64,000 nucleotides of DNA, taken from contig CM038466.1 of the NCBI GenBank assembly GCA_021464415.1, positions 53,012,550 to 53,076,549 on the forward strand, in the 5' to 3' direction. This DNA comes from Lonicera japonica. Its lineage: Eukaryota > Streptophyta > Magnoliopsida > Dipsacales > Caprifoliaceae. How positions within the stretch are numbered: the first letter of the stretch is position 1; each line of letters begins with the position of its first letter. Positions 1 to 10,772 of this stretch are shown here, one piece after another. The notes under the pieces are model-generated. The model was not told the origin of the DNA. It made no database searches and saw only the letters and a list, made by a program, of their open reading frames with translations. Position numbers and translations under genes: made by a program.

Positions 1-945
1 ACAAACAGGTACAGTGAAACAAATATTTCGCGCGACAAACAGATAAAGTTGGGGAATGTCGCGCGACAAACCCTCTCGAGCACTATAAATAAGGCAACAC
101 CCCCATGGGTTCTAGACGGCAACTTCTCGCCACAATTTCTATACTAAAATTCCTTATTCTCTCTCATATTTTCTAATCTTTAAGCCTTCTCCGGAAGCAT
201 CTGCGATAACATTTATTTCCGCAAGAGTCTCGAATTTAATCTTGGCACCCGGAGTGCCACCTTCTAGAGTCAGACCGCTGGAAATATTTCTAAGAGGAAA
301 AGCTAATATTCGCCGGAGGTCTTCTCTGCCGTATTATATTTTCTCTTTCTTATTCTTATATATATCGTCGGGAAGGTAACTAAAGTCTCTTCCAGTAATT
401 AAATAAGATATTTGTATATTAGTTTTATTGTAGACTTGTTTAAAACTCGATTTTTCTCACGGGGCGCTGCCCCGTCCTAGTAAGTGAAGTAGCGACATAG
501 TTGTGGTAGATTCCTAACGCGCTCGAAAAACAGGTTTTCATTAGTTATTTCCAGAAAGCAGTAGAATATCAGTAAAAGCATCCAAGTTTTCCAACATAGA
601 ATAAACATATAAGACCACTAGAGACCGAAAGGGCGGAATGGGTGCTTAACACCTTCCCAAACCGTAATATAGTTCCCGAACCCTATAGAATCCTGGTTTC
701 GTAGACAAACGTGTAAAGAAAGGCTTATCTGTAGCCTTTTCTCTTACACAATAATTTTGTCCGTTTTCTCGTAAAACGTACTGACGACTCTGAACGAACC
801 CTCTTGCATTTAGAAATAGGATAGAGGGACACCCGATATGAATTATCAACATATAGAAACAAATGGAACAACGGAATCCTTTCCGATGTTTCAGACTCCC
901 AAACCAGAGGCTGAGAACCTGGGGTCGCATTTGCGGATTCTCACA
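1..945 (+). repeat. LTR of family A, 5' end cut by the window edge
   Basis: The segment ends in TTGCGGATTCTCACA at 945, the same terminus as the solo LTR at 8128-9603. The two share a TATA-box region, a block around 590-900 (matching about 9230-9600) and palindromic TGTCGCGCGACA motifs. The middle differs: the 8.1-kb copy has several hundred extra bases between its promoter and distal blocks. It is either the 3' LTR of an element lying left of the window or a solo LTR. No coding sequence belongs to it, so the lineage cannot be assigned. Confidence 0.75.
84..93 (+). promoter_or_regulatory. TATA box of LTR family A
   Basis: TATAAATAAG lies just downstream of two GTCGCGCGAC-type palindromes and is followed by a CAACACCC block. 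The same order occurs in the second copy at 8418-8427, so this is the likely U3/R promoter of the LTR. Confidence 0.6.
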
Positions 946-1438
946 GTCGTGCCTCTCGCCGTTCCTGCTCTGTTTGGACGAGTGAAGGACAAGAAGCATA
1001 AGGTATTGTGGGTTTGATATTCTTTTAGTTCATATGAGAAATTTTGTATGCATTTCGAATTTTGGGGCTAATTTTGGATAAACCTGTTATTCTGTTAATA
1101 TGAGAAATTATGTCTCTCTGCTGCTCTATTTCGATTTTCGAATTTTAGTTTAAGTGCTGCTCTATTTCGAATTTTAGTTTAAGTAATTTTAGTTCAAGTA
1201 ATTTTACTATTTTAGCTACTCTTCTTTGCTGTAATATGTTGCTCTCTGCTGCTCCGTTTGAATTTTTCTAAATTCGAATTCTATGTCTGTCTCTCTGCTG
1301 CTCTGTTTTGAACTTTTGATTTGTCAAGTAATTTTAATTTCAATTTGTTGCTATCTGCTGCAAATTTCGAATTCTCTGTCTATCAATATGCTGCTTTGTT
1401 TCGAATTGTCAAGTAATTTTAATCCGATTTTGTGTAGT
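946..1438 (+). other. hAT element 5' non-coding region
   Basis: This AT-rich stretch lies between the LTR end and the transposase start. From about 1116 to 1430 it has imperfect repeats built on CTGCTGCTCT, TTTCGAATT and AAGTAATTTTA. No start codon with coding potential comes before 1439. The left terminal inverted repeat of the hAT element was not found; it may lie left of the window or be lost. Confidence 0.45.
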
Positions 1439-2749
1439 ATGAATACGACTTCTTCTTCGGCCGCATCTAATTCATCAACGGCATCGGCCACTAGCACCCG
1501 TTTGAAACCCGATTCGATTAATATTGGGTGGGACTATGCGACCGAAGTAAAACTGGGGAATAGTATCCAAGTGAAGTGTAAATTGTGTGGAAATGAGATG
1601 TCGTGTGGAAAGGAGATGTCGGGTGGGATATATCGAATCAAGCAACACATCGCCCACATCTCCAAAAATGTAAGTAAGTGTCCAAAGTCCACCAAAGAAG
1701 ATCAAGAAAAGTGTGCAAAAGACTTAATGGCTTCAAAACACAAGAAGTTAGAGAAGATAAAATATGAAAATGAAGTTAGGTCGGAAGTGCAAATTAATGT
1801 TATTGACGAAGAAGATGAAGGAGAGTTGGGTTCAAGGAAAAATCCTCACTACCTTGGGCCAATTAATAGATATGCTAGTAAAATAAATTCGGATTCTTCA
1901 ATGGGTGAAATGAAGAAGATGCGGCAATCGAACTTGAATAAAACACTTTTTAAAGAAAGAATACATAGTGTGCATCAAATTTTAGCAAGATAAGTATACG
2001 AGTCCGGAATTCCATTCAATGCAATTGATAATGATAGTTTCAAGAGATTTTGCGAAGCGGTCGGTCAATTTGGCCCGGGTTACCGACCTCCAAGTCAGTA
2101 CATGTTGAGGGAGCCGTTATTAAAAGAAGAGGTTGAAAGAACAAAATTGTCACTCAAGAAATAAGAAGAAGAATGGAAAGTAAACGGTTGTTCAATAATG
2201 ACCGATGCTTGGAGCGATCGAAAGAGGAAGAGTGTCATGAATTTATGTGTTAATTGTAAAGAAGACACTACTTTTGTTTCTTCCCAAGAAGACTCGGAGT
2301 CAGCACATACGGGTGAGTACATTTTTAATTGTGATGATAAATTTATTGATGAAATTGGGCCACAATATGTTGTTCAAGTGGTGACCAACAATGCCACAAA
2401 TAATATGGCCGTGGCGGACTTGTTAAAGGCAAAGAGGCCAACAATGTTTTGGACTTCTTGTGCCACTCACACATTAAACCTCATGCTCGAAGGCATTGGT
2501 AAGCAATCGAGGTTTAAAGGATTGATTGTGAAGGCAAAGACATTAACTATCTTCATTTATGCATATAATAAGACTTTGTCACTTATGAGGAAGTTCACGA
2601 AGAAAAGGGATATTGTTAGGCCGGGGGTTACTAGATTTGCTACTGCTTTTCTCACTTTACAAAGTATAATAGAAAAAAAAAGATAAGTTGAGGCTAATGT
2701 TTACTAGTGATGAGTGGGGAAATTGTAAATGGTCTAAAAGCGCAAAAGG
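1439..2749 (+). pseudogene. hAT transposase, N-terminal half (BED zinc finger + DUF659), broken
   Basis: The likely start is the ATG at 1439 (MNTTSSSAAS); the frame is open upstream to 1283 but that part is low-complexity. A BED-type zinc finger follows (CKLCGNEM ... IKQHIAH ... KCPKST, about residues 40-85), then a charged linker and a DUF659-type transposase region with MTDAWSDRKRKS, VVTNNATNNM and WTSCATHTLNLMLE. These domains are typical of plant hAT transposases, which act in the nucleus on their own terminal repeats. Lesions are in-frame stops TAA at 1991-1993 and TAA at 2162-2164, a frameshift at the nine-A run 2673-2681, and the gypsy insertion after 2749. The frame resumes exactly at 11236. 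It is a dead copy. Confidence 0.85.
2745..2749. repeat. Target site duplication, left (AAAGG)
   Basis: AAAGG directly precedes the 5' LTR and recurs at 11231-11235 directly after the 3' LTR. Five-base duplications are usual for Ty3/gypsy integrases. Confidence 0.85.
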
Positions 2750-3457
2750 TGATGAGCCCAAGGATAGCACTGGAGCTGGATCATGAAGTGAAGGCTGTGC
2801 AGATCCCATCCGGGTTCCAAGTGTCCTAATCACTCGAGCTAGAGCCAAGAAGATCAAGGAGGCACTTATGATCATGGTCCAAGAGATGATGAGCAAAGCT
2901 GAAGCATGGAGGAGCATTGAAGGGGATCGAGCTCAAGAATGGAAGACATTGCTTAAAGGCCCAATTGAAGATGTTCAAAATAGCAGCCCAAGAGATTAAA
3001 AGCATGTATTAGATAAATGGGCTGGGCTAGGCTTTGTTTATTTTAAGTTTAATTTATGTTTAGTTTTGCTTGGGCCCAAATTATGTGGAAAACCCATTAA
3101 TTTCGTTTTTGTTTATTTTCCTAAACCTAGTAGGTTTAATTACTCCTATTTAAAGGAGCTAACGCTATTGTTTTAAGCAGCTTGGATTAATTAAATTTGA
3201 GTGTTTTTCACCTCTTGCGTTCTAAGAACGTTTCGAACAGCTAGAATTAGGGTTCTTGTTGTTCTTTGACTTAGCAATCAATTAATCCATCGATTGATTG
3301 TTTGTCTTCGACTATACCAAGGTTCTTTCTCGTTTTCGGGATTGGGTAGAGGTTCCACCTCCATTAACTTCGCGTGATTCCAAGGTTCTTGCGTCTTCAT
3401 ACGTTAAAGATTGCGGATCCATCTTGCTTGGATAGAATACGATCGCAGTTCACATCA
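2750..3457 (+). repeat. 5' LTR of the gypsy element
   Basis: 708 bp, from TGATGAGCCC to TTCACATCA, about 96% identical by eye to 10523-11230. It contains CTATTTAAAGGAG near 3150, a possible weak TATA region. The protein-coding frame present in the 3' LTR is broken here by TGG to TGA near 2786. Confidence 0.92.
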
Positions 3458-3459
3458 GT

Positions 3460-3470
3460 TGGTATCAGAG
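3460..3470 (+). promoter_or_regulatory. Primer binding site (initiator tRNA-Met)
   Basis: TGGTATCAGAG begins two bases after the 5' LTR and matches the usual plant retrotransposon site for the 3' end of tRNA-iMet. Confidence 0.9.
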
Positions 3471-4474
3471 AGAATTTTCTATCCAGGTTTTATATTTTGT
3501 TTGTTTCTGTTTCCATCAATTCGTAGATTGGTTTATTCGTATCTTCTTAAAACTAGGGTTGTTAATTTCGATTGTGAAAAAAAATCGATTATGCTTTTGC
3601 TTAGTAATTTCGAACCTGTTCATGATTGATAACTAATCTTTGTATCTGTTCTTGCTAAGAAATTATCGAATATGTTCTTGCTAAATTATTGCGAATTGAA
3701 CCGTAGCTGCGAATCTATTCTTACTAAGTGCTTTTCGAATCTGCTCTTGATTGTTAATATTGCGATTATTAGGGTTAGTAGAAACTTCGATAACTCCATA
3801 TAAACCGTAGTTGCTGAGATTTAATTGTGATGAGTTTCGATTGCTGCGTATAAACCCTATTTGTTGAATTTCGATTGTTAGGGTTAATTAATTCTGATTG
3901 CTGCGTATAAACAGTGCTGATTTTGATTGCGAATTCCTTCAGTTGTCGATTTTAAATTGTGCATATTTTTCTGCTAAAATTTCGAATTCTGGAATTTTCG
4001 ACTACACCAGATTAAAGTAGAAGTCGAGACACCCAGAAAAAAAAAGAGTACAAAAATTTTTGAAATTCGCAATTATTTCTTTTTGGATTTGGGTTATATG
4101 GGGTCCAAGGATTCTAAAAATTATATTTTCACAAGACTGAATTTTTGCTCATTTTTCTCGACTTTTTGCTTCGTATCGTGTCCATAATTCATTGGGATTC
4201 ATGTTTCTTTAATTCTTGGTGAAAAACATACTTGTCCTAGCATACAATTGATCTGTTTGGATTGTGATTGGTCTGTTTGGGAACCAAGACGAATGTTCTG
4301 GCTTTTCGATTTGTTTAAAAGTTCCAAAAGGTAATTGAAAGGTATATCATTACTTTTGAGAGCTAAACACGAGCGATAAAATCAGAGTGACATATTCTGA
4401 GTGAAACACGTAAGGGAGTGCAGTGAGGAAATTTTTATTTCTTTATATTGTGCTAATCTCTGTTTTGCAGCAAT
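3471..4474 (+). other. Untranslated leader of the gypsy element
   Basis: About 1 kb with no sustained reading frame, T-rich, with loosely repeated words such as GCTGCGTATAAAC and TCGATTGTTAGGGTT. It ends in a pyrimidine-rich stretch and TTTTGCAG just before the gag ATG, which resembles a 3' splice site and could mean a spliced leader (inference). Confidence 0.55.
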
Positions 4475-5570
4475 ATGTCAAATTTTGATCCTAAGTTGTT
4501 CTAAGAAGCCATAATGAGTACCTTACAAAATATGACAAGAGAGGAGTTAGGTGGCTTTAGAGAGCAAGTAGATGAGATTAGTGACGAACTAAAACGAATG
4601 CGGGTGAAAGTGGATAGAGTTGAGAGCACTCAAAATGAACAATCTGGCAAATCGCGTAGTGCCCAAAGAACTGGGAGAATGCAGCCTAGAGAAAGGAGGG
4701 CTGAGAATGATCCTGATAACTATTACCGAGATAGTTTTGATGACGGGGATAGTGACGTTGATTCGGTAACCGCTAACCGACGAAATGATAGGTTATTTGG
4801 TAGAGGAACCAATCGGGAGGACGACAACATGAATGGGATCAAAATAAAGATTCCATCCTTCCAAGGGAATAATGACCCCGAGGCCTATCTTGAGTGGGTC
4901 AAGAAAGTAGAGTTGGTGTTTGCTTGTCATAATTACTCCGAGTCCAAGAAGGTGAAATTGGCGGCTATTGAATTTTCAGATTATGCATTTGTTTGGTGGG
5001 ATCGCTTGATGACAGAGCGAAGGCGCAGTGATGAAAGGTCCGTAGAGACATGGGAAGAGATGCATTTGTACCCGATCACTATTATCGGGAATTGTACCAA
5101 AAATTACAAGGGCTTACACAGGGGAATCGTAGTGTTAATGAGTACTACAAGGAGATGGAAGTGGCCATGATTCGGGCCAAGGTTGATGAGAATAGAGAAG
5201 CTACCATGGCGCGGTTCTTGAGCGGGTTAAATCGAGAAATTGCCAATGCGGTTGAACTACAGCCGTATGTCGAGATTGAAGATATGGTTCACACGGTAAT
5301 TAAAATAGAGAGACAACTCAAGAGGAGGGGTAGTTTTAAGCCAAGCCAAAGTTTTTATTCTACTCCATAGAAACAAAGTCCGTGGAAGAAGGATGACAAA
5401 ACAACCACTCCAAAACCAAAAACTGATTCAAAATCTGAAGCTCTTGGTGGAAACCAAGCTAGGGCAGCCCCTAACACCACTAATACCCCTACAACTCGAA
5501 ATCGAGACATTATTTGTTAGAAGTGTCAAGGGAGAGGCCACATTGCCACTCAATGCCCGAACAAGCGAGT
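4475..5570 (+). pseudogene. gag (capsid and CCHC zinc knuckle), broken
   Basis: Gag forms the cytoplasmic retrotransposon particle. The likely original start is ATG 4475, with a stop at 4502-4504; the next ATG at 4514 is in the same frame. A coiled-coil-like charged N-terminus is followed by the Ty3-type capsid core (IPSFQGNNDPEAYLEW, then FVWWDRLM). Near 5050 the frame shifts with an apparent small deletion, and the core resumes as YYRELYQKLQGLTQGN and MARFLSGLNREIANAVELQ. A stop TAG lies at 5368-5370. The zinc knuckle (C-x2-C-x4-H-x4-C; KCQGRGHIATQCPN) at about 5518-5560 has a TAG at 5518-5520 between its first two cysteines. It is a dead copy. Confidence 0.85.
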
Positions 5571-6380
5571 GATGATGCTTTTGGATAATAGGGAATACGA
5601 GACGGAAGAAGAAGGCGCTGAAGCTATGCCACAATTAGAGGAAGTCGAAGAAGAAGAGAGCGCCATCCAGGGCGAGTTATTAGTTGCAAGAAGAGCCCTT
5701 AGTGTGCAAGCAAGGGAGGATGAGGAGCAGCGCGAGAATATTTTCCACACTAGGTGCCTGGTACTAGGCAAGGTGTGTAGCTTGGTGATAGACGGAGGTA
5801 GTTGCACTAATGTGGCTAGCACGACAATGGTGGAGAAGCTAGCATTGCACACGACTACGCATCCAAAGCCTTACAAACTGTAGTGGTTGAATGATAGCGG
5901 TGAAGTGAGGGTGAACAAGCAGGTTTTAGTGTCCTTTAGCATTGGGAAATACGAGGACCAAGTGCTTTGTGATGTGGTTCCCATGCAAATTGGCCATATG
6001 CTGTTGGAAAGACCGTGGCAATATGATAGAAGAGTTAAACACGACGGCTTCACCAATAAATACTCATTTGAGATGAACATGAGAACAATCATTCTTGCAC
6101 CTTTACCGCCACAACAAACCTATGCTGATCAATTGAAATTGCAAAATGAGGAAGAGCAAAGAAGAGCTGAAAAGAAAAAGAGAGTGAGTGGTGAGGAAAA
6201 GAAAGAGGATGAGGGAAAAAGAAAAGAAATTGAGAAAAAAGAAAGTAGAGTGGAAAAACCAGTGACTATTGAGAGTAAGTTTGAGAGGGGACAAAAGAAT
6301 TTCTATGCGAGAGCTAGTGAAGTAAAAAGAGCGATGCTTTGTAATCAACCTCTTGTACTTGTGTACAAAGAAGCGCTTTT
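5571..6380 (+). pseudogene. Retroviral-type aspartic protease and linker, broken
   Basis: An acidic spacer rich in E comes first. The protease core follows: VIDGGSCTNVAS near 5785-5820 is the catalytic-loop form common in plant chromoviruses (DGG in place of DSG), followed by the flap region and ML(L)ERPWQYD near 6000. A TAG at 5881-5883 interrupts it (tryptophan-rich context suggests TGG to TAG). After it comes a lysine/glutamate-rich linker at about 6120-6270 and a conserved-looking stretch before the RT. The protease would cut the Gag-Pol polyprotein. Confidence 0.8.
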
Positions 6381-7236
6381 GAACACTAACGAACTAAATT
6401 CTTCTTTGCCTAGTGTTATTATCTCTTTGTTGCAGGATTTTTGTGACGTCTTTCCAGAGGATACGCCAAGCGGTTTACCACCTATTCGAGGAATAGAGCA
6501 CTAAATTAATTTCGTACCCGGAGCATCCATTCCAAACCGCCCAGCCTATAGGAGTAATCCAGAAGAGACGAAGGAACTTCAAAGGCAAGTGACGGAGCTA
6601 CTAGAGAAAGGGTATGTGAGAGAGAGTATGAACCCATGTGTGGTGACAGTTTTGCTAGTGCCGAAGAAGGATGGGACATGGAGAATGTGTGTAGACTGCC
6701 GGGCAATTAATAATATCACGGTAAAGTATCGTCATCCCATTCCACGTTTAGATGATATGCTTGATGAGTTGCATGGGTCTAGTTTATTCTCTAAAATTGA
6801 TTTGAAAAGTGGATACCATCAAATTAGAATGAAAGAAGGCGATGATTGGAAAACAACTTTTAAAACAAAATATGATTTATATGAATGGTTAGTTATGCCT
6901 TTCGGTTTAACTAATGCACATAGCACTTTCATGAGATTGATGAACCATGTTTTGAGATCATTCATTGGAAAATTCGTTGTGGTTTATTTTGATGATATCC
7001 TAATTTATAGCAAGAGGCTAGATGACCATGTAATTTATTTAAAATATGTATTGGATGTCTTGCGAAAGGAGAAGCTATATGCTAACCTGAAGAAGTGCAC
7101 CTTTCGCACGGATAAGCTTGTATTTCTTGGTTTTGTTGTGAGTGCACAAGGTATTCAGGTTGATGAAGAAAAGGTGAAAGCTATTCAAGAATGGCAAAGT
7201 CCTACAAGTGTTGGACAAGTGCGGAGTTTTCATTGA
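6381..7236 (+). pseudogene. Reverse transcriptase domain of the gypsy pol, broken
   Basis: The RT opens with DVFPEDTPSGLPPIRGIEH, then a stop TAA at 6502-6504, and continues as [49 protein letters not shown] and the catalytic [10 protein letters not shown] (the YxDD box, here YFDD). It ends in the [11 protein letters not shown] region, where TGA 7234-7236 replaces an expected glycine codon. All major palm motifs are visible, so only point lesions separate it from an open frame. Confidence 0.9.
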
Positions 7237-7770
7237 CTTGCTAGTTTCTATCGGCGGTTCGTGAAGGATTTCAGCACAATTGCGGCACCATTGACTGAGG
7301 TGATCAAAAAGAACGTTGGGTTCAAGTGGGGAGAGGAACAAGAAAAAGCATTCCAATTACTAAAAAGCAAGCTAAGTAACGCCCCCTTGTTATCTTTACC
7401 TAACTTTTCAAAGACCTTTGAAATTGAATGCGATGCTTCAGGAAATGGAATTAGTGTTGTTCTTATGCAGGAAGTGAAACCAATAGCATACTTTAGTGAG
7501 AAGCTAGGTGGGGCAACCTTAAATTACCTTACATACGACAAAGAGCTTTATGCATTGGTGAAAGCGTTGGATACATGGCAGCACTATTTGTGGCCGAAGA
7601 AGTTCGTGATTCACACAGATCATGAATCGTTGAAGCACTTGAAGGGACAACAAAGATTGAACAAGCGCCATGCCAAATGGGTAGAGTTCATAGAGACTTT
7701 TTCGTATGTGATCAAGTACAAACAAGATAAGAAAAATGTTGTAGCAGATGCTTTATCGCGCAGGTATGCT
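7237..7770 (+). pseudogene. RNase H domain of the gypsy pol
   Basis: It follows RT in frame. The connection region ([16 protein letters not shown]) precedes RNase H with [18 protein letters not shown] (first Asp), [19 protein letters not shown] (Glu) and [10 protein letters not shown] (Asp). It ends in the usual [10 protein letters not shown] before the integrase. No stop was seen inside this part. It would degrade the RNA strand of the RNA-DNA hybrid in reverse transcription. Confidence 0.88.
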
Positions 7771-8127
7771 TTAATTGCTACTTTAGATGCTAAATTGCTT
7801 GGATTTAAATACATCAAGGAATTGTATTGTGATGATGCTAATTTTAGAGATATCTTTAATGCATGTGAGAAAGTGGCGTTTGATAAGTACTTTAGGCATG
7901 ATGGGTTCTTAATGCGTGAAAACAAACTTTGTGTGCCTAAATGTTCATTGCATGAGTTGCTTGTGAAAGAGGCTCATGGTGGGAGTCTAATGGGGCACTT
8001 TGGTATAACTAAGACCTTAGGAGTATTGCAAGAACACATCTTTTGGCCTCACATGAAAATAGATGTTGAAAGAATCTGTGAGAGATGTGTTACTTGTAAG
8101 AAAGCAAAGTCTAAGTTAAACCCCCAT
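7771..8127 (+). pseudogene. Integrase N-terminal part (HHCC zinc domain), cut by an insertion
   Basis: The region holds the HHCC zinc-binding domain: [11 protein letters not shown] ... [18 protein letters not shown]. The reading frame runs to the CCCAT at 8123-8127, where the family A solo LTR begins, and resumes at 9604. Removing the insert with one CCCAT restores the usual proline-rich transition into the integrase core. Confidence 0.88.
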
Positions 8128-9603
8128 TATAGACACCCCGATCCGTGACCTCCGCAAGAACCCTAACGACCTTCGAAAAGTACTGTTTTTGGAGTCCAGG
8201 ACCCACCCGAACACTTGAGAGTGCCCCGAAGGGGTTTGTTGGCCAAACAAACCTATTTTTAAGAGGAATTGTCGCACGACAAATGGGTATGTCGCGCGAC
8301 AATCCCCCTTGTGTCCCGCGACAAACCCTCCTGACACCAGACCATCCACTCTCTGACACATCAATCTGTCAGAAATATCACTTGGGGAAATGTCGCACGA
8401 CAATCCTTCCCCCGCACTATAAATAGGCCAACACCCCAAGGGTTCAAAGATAGCAACTTGGAATTGAAGAATTATTGGCTGATATCTGATTTTCTAGTCC
8501 TTAGTCAAGCATTCTCGATTATCGTTTTATTTCTGAAGAAACGTCGAATTTATTCTCGACACTCGACGTGTCCCGTCTCTGGAATCGAATTCTCCGAAAT
8601 ATCTAAAGAAGGAGAAGCTTATTATCGCCGGAGATCTTTCTGCCGTATTATATTTTCTTTCTTATTATTATTCTCGTCGGGAAGGTAAAGAAAGTCTCTT
8701 ATAGTATTTAACATTAGATATCTGTGTACTCGTTTTACTTCTATTGCTCTGTCCATATTTTATTTGAATAAACTTATTGCCAAGTTACAAATAGTCTACT
8801 GTTTCCAAAATAAAAGACCCTGATAAAATTATTTGCAAAACCAGAAGAGTAAGTATATTATCGTCCGGATAAAATTCTATTTTCAAAACTCAGACCGGTA
8901 AAACTTACTTAGGAATGAAAAACCCGGTATATCCTATCTTTTTCATAGACTGTGATATGCTTGGTAGAACTCTCTTCAAGAGTTATAATTCCATATTAAA
9001 TTAGTCCCGATACAAGATCCGAACTTTTCCAAAGAAGTTAAAACCCGAGAAAACCGTCATTATCTAAGAAGTAAAACGGAAAACTCTTTCTAAAGTAAAA
9101 CAACCTTTTGTCACTTATATATACGTCTTTCAAAATAAAACATTGGATCTCGGAACACAAAGGTTTTTATCCCTTTCCCGTTTTTCCCAGAAATTAGGGT
9201 TTTCACTCGGAAAGTAGTAGACTGTCAGTAAAAGCATCCAAGTTTTTCAACATGAAATAAACATATAAGACCACTAGAGACCGAAAGGGCGGAATGAGTG
9301 CTTAACACCTTCCCAAACCGTAATATAGTTTTCGAACCCTATAGAATTCTGGTTTCGTAGACAAACGTGTAAAAAAAAAGGCTTATCTGTAGCATTTTCT
9401 CTTACACAACTGTTTTGTTCGTTTTCTCGTAAAACATACTGGCGACTTTGAACGAACCCTCTCGCATCTAGAAATAGAACATAGGGATACTTGATATGAA
9501 TTATCAACACATAGAAGCAAATGGAACGACGAAATCCGTTCCGACGTTTCAGACGCCCAAGAACGGGATCGAGACCCGGGGGTCACATTTGCGGATTCTC
9601 ACA
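8128..9603 (+). mobile_element. Solo LTR of family A inside the gypsy integrase
   Basis: 1476 bp, flanked by CCCAT at 8123-8127 and 9604-9608. It starts TATAGACACC and ends GGATTCTCACA; a TG start mutated to TA is the simplest reading of the atypical first bases. There is no internal coding region, so it is a solo LTR left by LTR-LTR recombination. It contains four GTCGCGCGAC-like palindromes, a TATA box at 8418-8427, and distal blocks shared with 1-945. It is younger than the gypsy element it interrupts. Confidence 0.88.
8418..8427 (+). promoter_or_regulatory. TATA box of the family A solo LTR
   Basis: TATAAATAGG sits 16 bases after the palindrome at 8391-8402, in the same arrangement as at position 84 in the other copy. 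Confidence 0.6.
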
Positions 9604-10511
9604 CCCATGGTCTATATACTCCATTGCCCATTCCTAGTGCCCCTTGGGTTGACATTTCTATGGATTTTGTATTGGGTTTGCATAGGACTAAACATGAGAA
9701 TGATTCTATTTTCGTGGTGGTTGATAGATTTTATAAAATGGCTCATTTTATTGCTTTTAATAAAACTGATGATGCACCACGAATTGCTAATTTATTCTTC
9801 AAAGAAATTGTGCGATTACATGGCATGCCTAGAACCATTGTTTCTGATAGAGATGCAAAGTTTTTGAGCTACTTTTAAAAGACTTTGTGGGGAAAGTTGG
9901 GTACTAAATTGTTGTTTTCTACTACATGTCATTCTCAAACTGATGGTCAAACAGAAGTAGTAAATAGAACTTTATCCACTTTGTTGCGTGCCATAATTAA
10001 GAAAAACTTGAAAGAGTGAGAATAATGTTTGCCTCATGTTGAGTTTGCACATAATCGATCTGTTCATTCTGCATCTAAATTTTCTCCTTTTGAGATTGTG
10101 TATGGTTTTAATCCTTTAGTTCCTTTGGATTTATTGCCATTACCTGTTGAGCATGCTAACCTACATGGCAGGAAGAAAGCTGAGTTTGTTAGACAGATTC
10201 ATGAGAAGGCGAGGCAAAACATTGAAAGAAGAACTGAGCAGTATGTGCAGCAAGCAAACAAAGGAAGGAAAAAAGTGGTCTTTGAACTAGGAGATTGGGT
10301 TTGGCTGCACTTGAGAAAGGAACGCTTTCCAGGTCAAAGGCGTTCTAAGTTGCTATCGAGAGGAGATGGACCATTTCAAGTTATGCAAAGGATCAATGAC
10401 AATGCATACAAACTTGATCTTCCAAGTGAATATAATGTGAGTGCTACATTTAATGTTGCTGATCTAAGTTCTTTTAGTGCAGGTGACGAATTGAGGACAA
10501 TTCTTTTTTAA
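9604..10511 (+). pseudogene. Integrase core and C-terminal domain of the gypsy pol, broken
   Basis: The catalytic core shows the D,D,E pattern: [21 protein letters not shown], and GQTEVVNRT for the glutamate. The C-terminal domain follows with [20 protein letters not shown] and [12 protein letters not shown]. Stops lie at 9876-9878 (TAA), around 10018-10026 (TGA and TAA) and 10509-10511 (TAA). The last lies exactly where related elements continue with a glutamate-rich stretch, and the same frame runs on into the 3' LTR. Confidence 0.88.
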
Positions 10512-10522
10512 GAGGAGGCGAA
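10510..10522 (+). promoter_or_regulatory. Polypurine tract
   Basis: AAGAGGAGGCGAA directly before the 3' LTR start at 10523. It is purine-only apart from one C and sits where plus-strand DNA synthesis is primed. Confidence 0.75.
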
Positions 10523-10772
10523 TGATGAGCCCAAGGATAGCACTGGAGCTGGATCATGGAGTGAAGGCTGTGCAGATCCCATCCGGGCTCCAAGTGGCCC
10601 AATCACTCGAGCTAGAGCCAAGAAGATCAAGGAGGCACTTATGACCATGGTCCAAGAGATGATGAGCAAAGCTGAAGCACGGAGGAGCATTGAAGGGGAT
10701 CGGGCTCAAGAATGGAAGGCATTGCTTAAAGGCCCAATTGAAGATGTTCAAAATAGCAGTCCAATAGATTAA
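10512..10772 (+). pseudogene. LTR-encoded C-terminal extension of the gypsy polyprotein
   Basis: In the frame of the integrase, after the TAA at 10509, 86 codons stay open to a TAA at 10770-10772. All but the first few lie inside the 3' LTR. The product is charged and includes GPITRARAKKIKEAL followed by a helical stretch rich in M, K, E and A. Such R/K-rich tails encoded across the PPT and LTR are known from CRM-type chromoviruses, where they have been linked to targeting (established for the group; inferred here). The 5' LTR has the same frame but with TGG changed to TGA. Confidence 0.65.

Noticed and set aside
1283..1438. Upstream in-frame extension of the hAT transposase
   Set aside because: The residues are low-complexity leucine/cysteine-rich and derive from the CTGCTGCTCT repeat DNA; ATG 1439 is followed by the typical Ser/Ala-rich start.
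9496..9867. Hydrophobic ORF across the solo LTR/integrase joint as a membrane protein
   Set aside because: It is an out-of-frame shadow of the integrase core, whose real frame shows WVDISMDF and VSDRDAKF.
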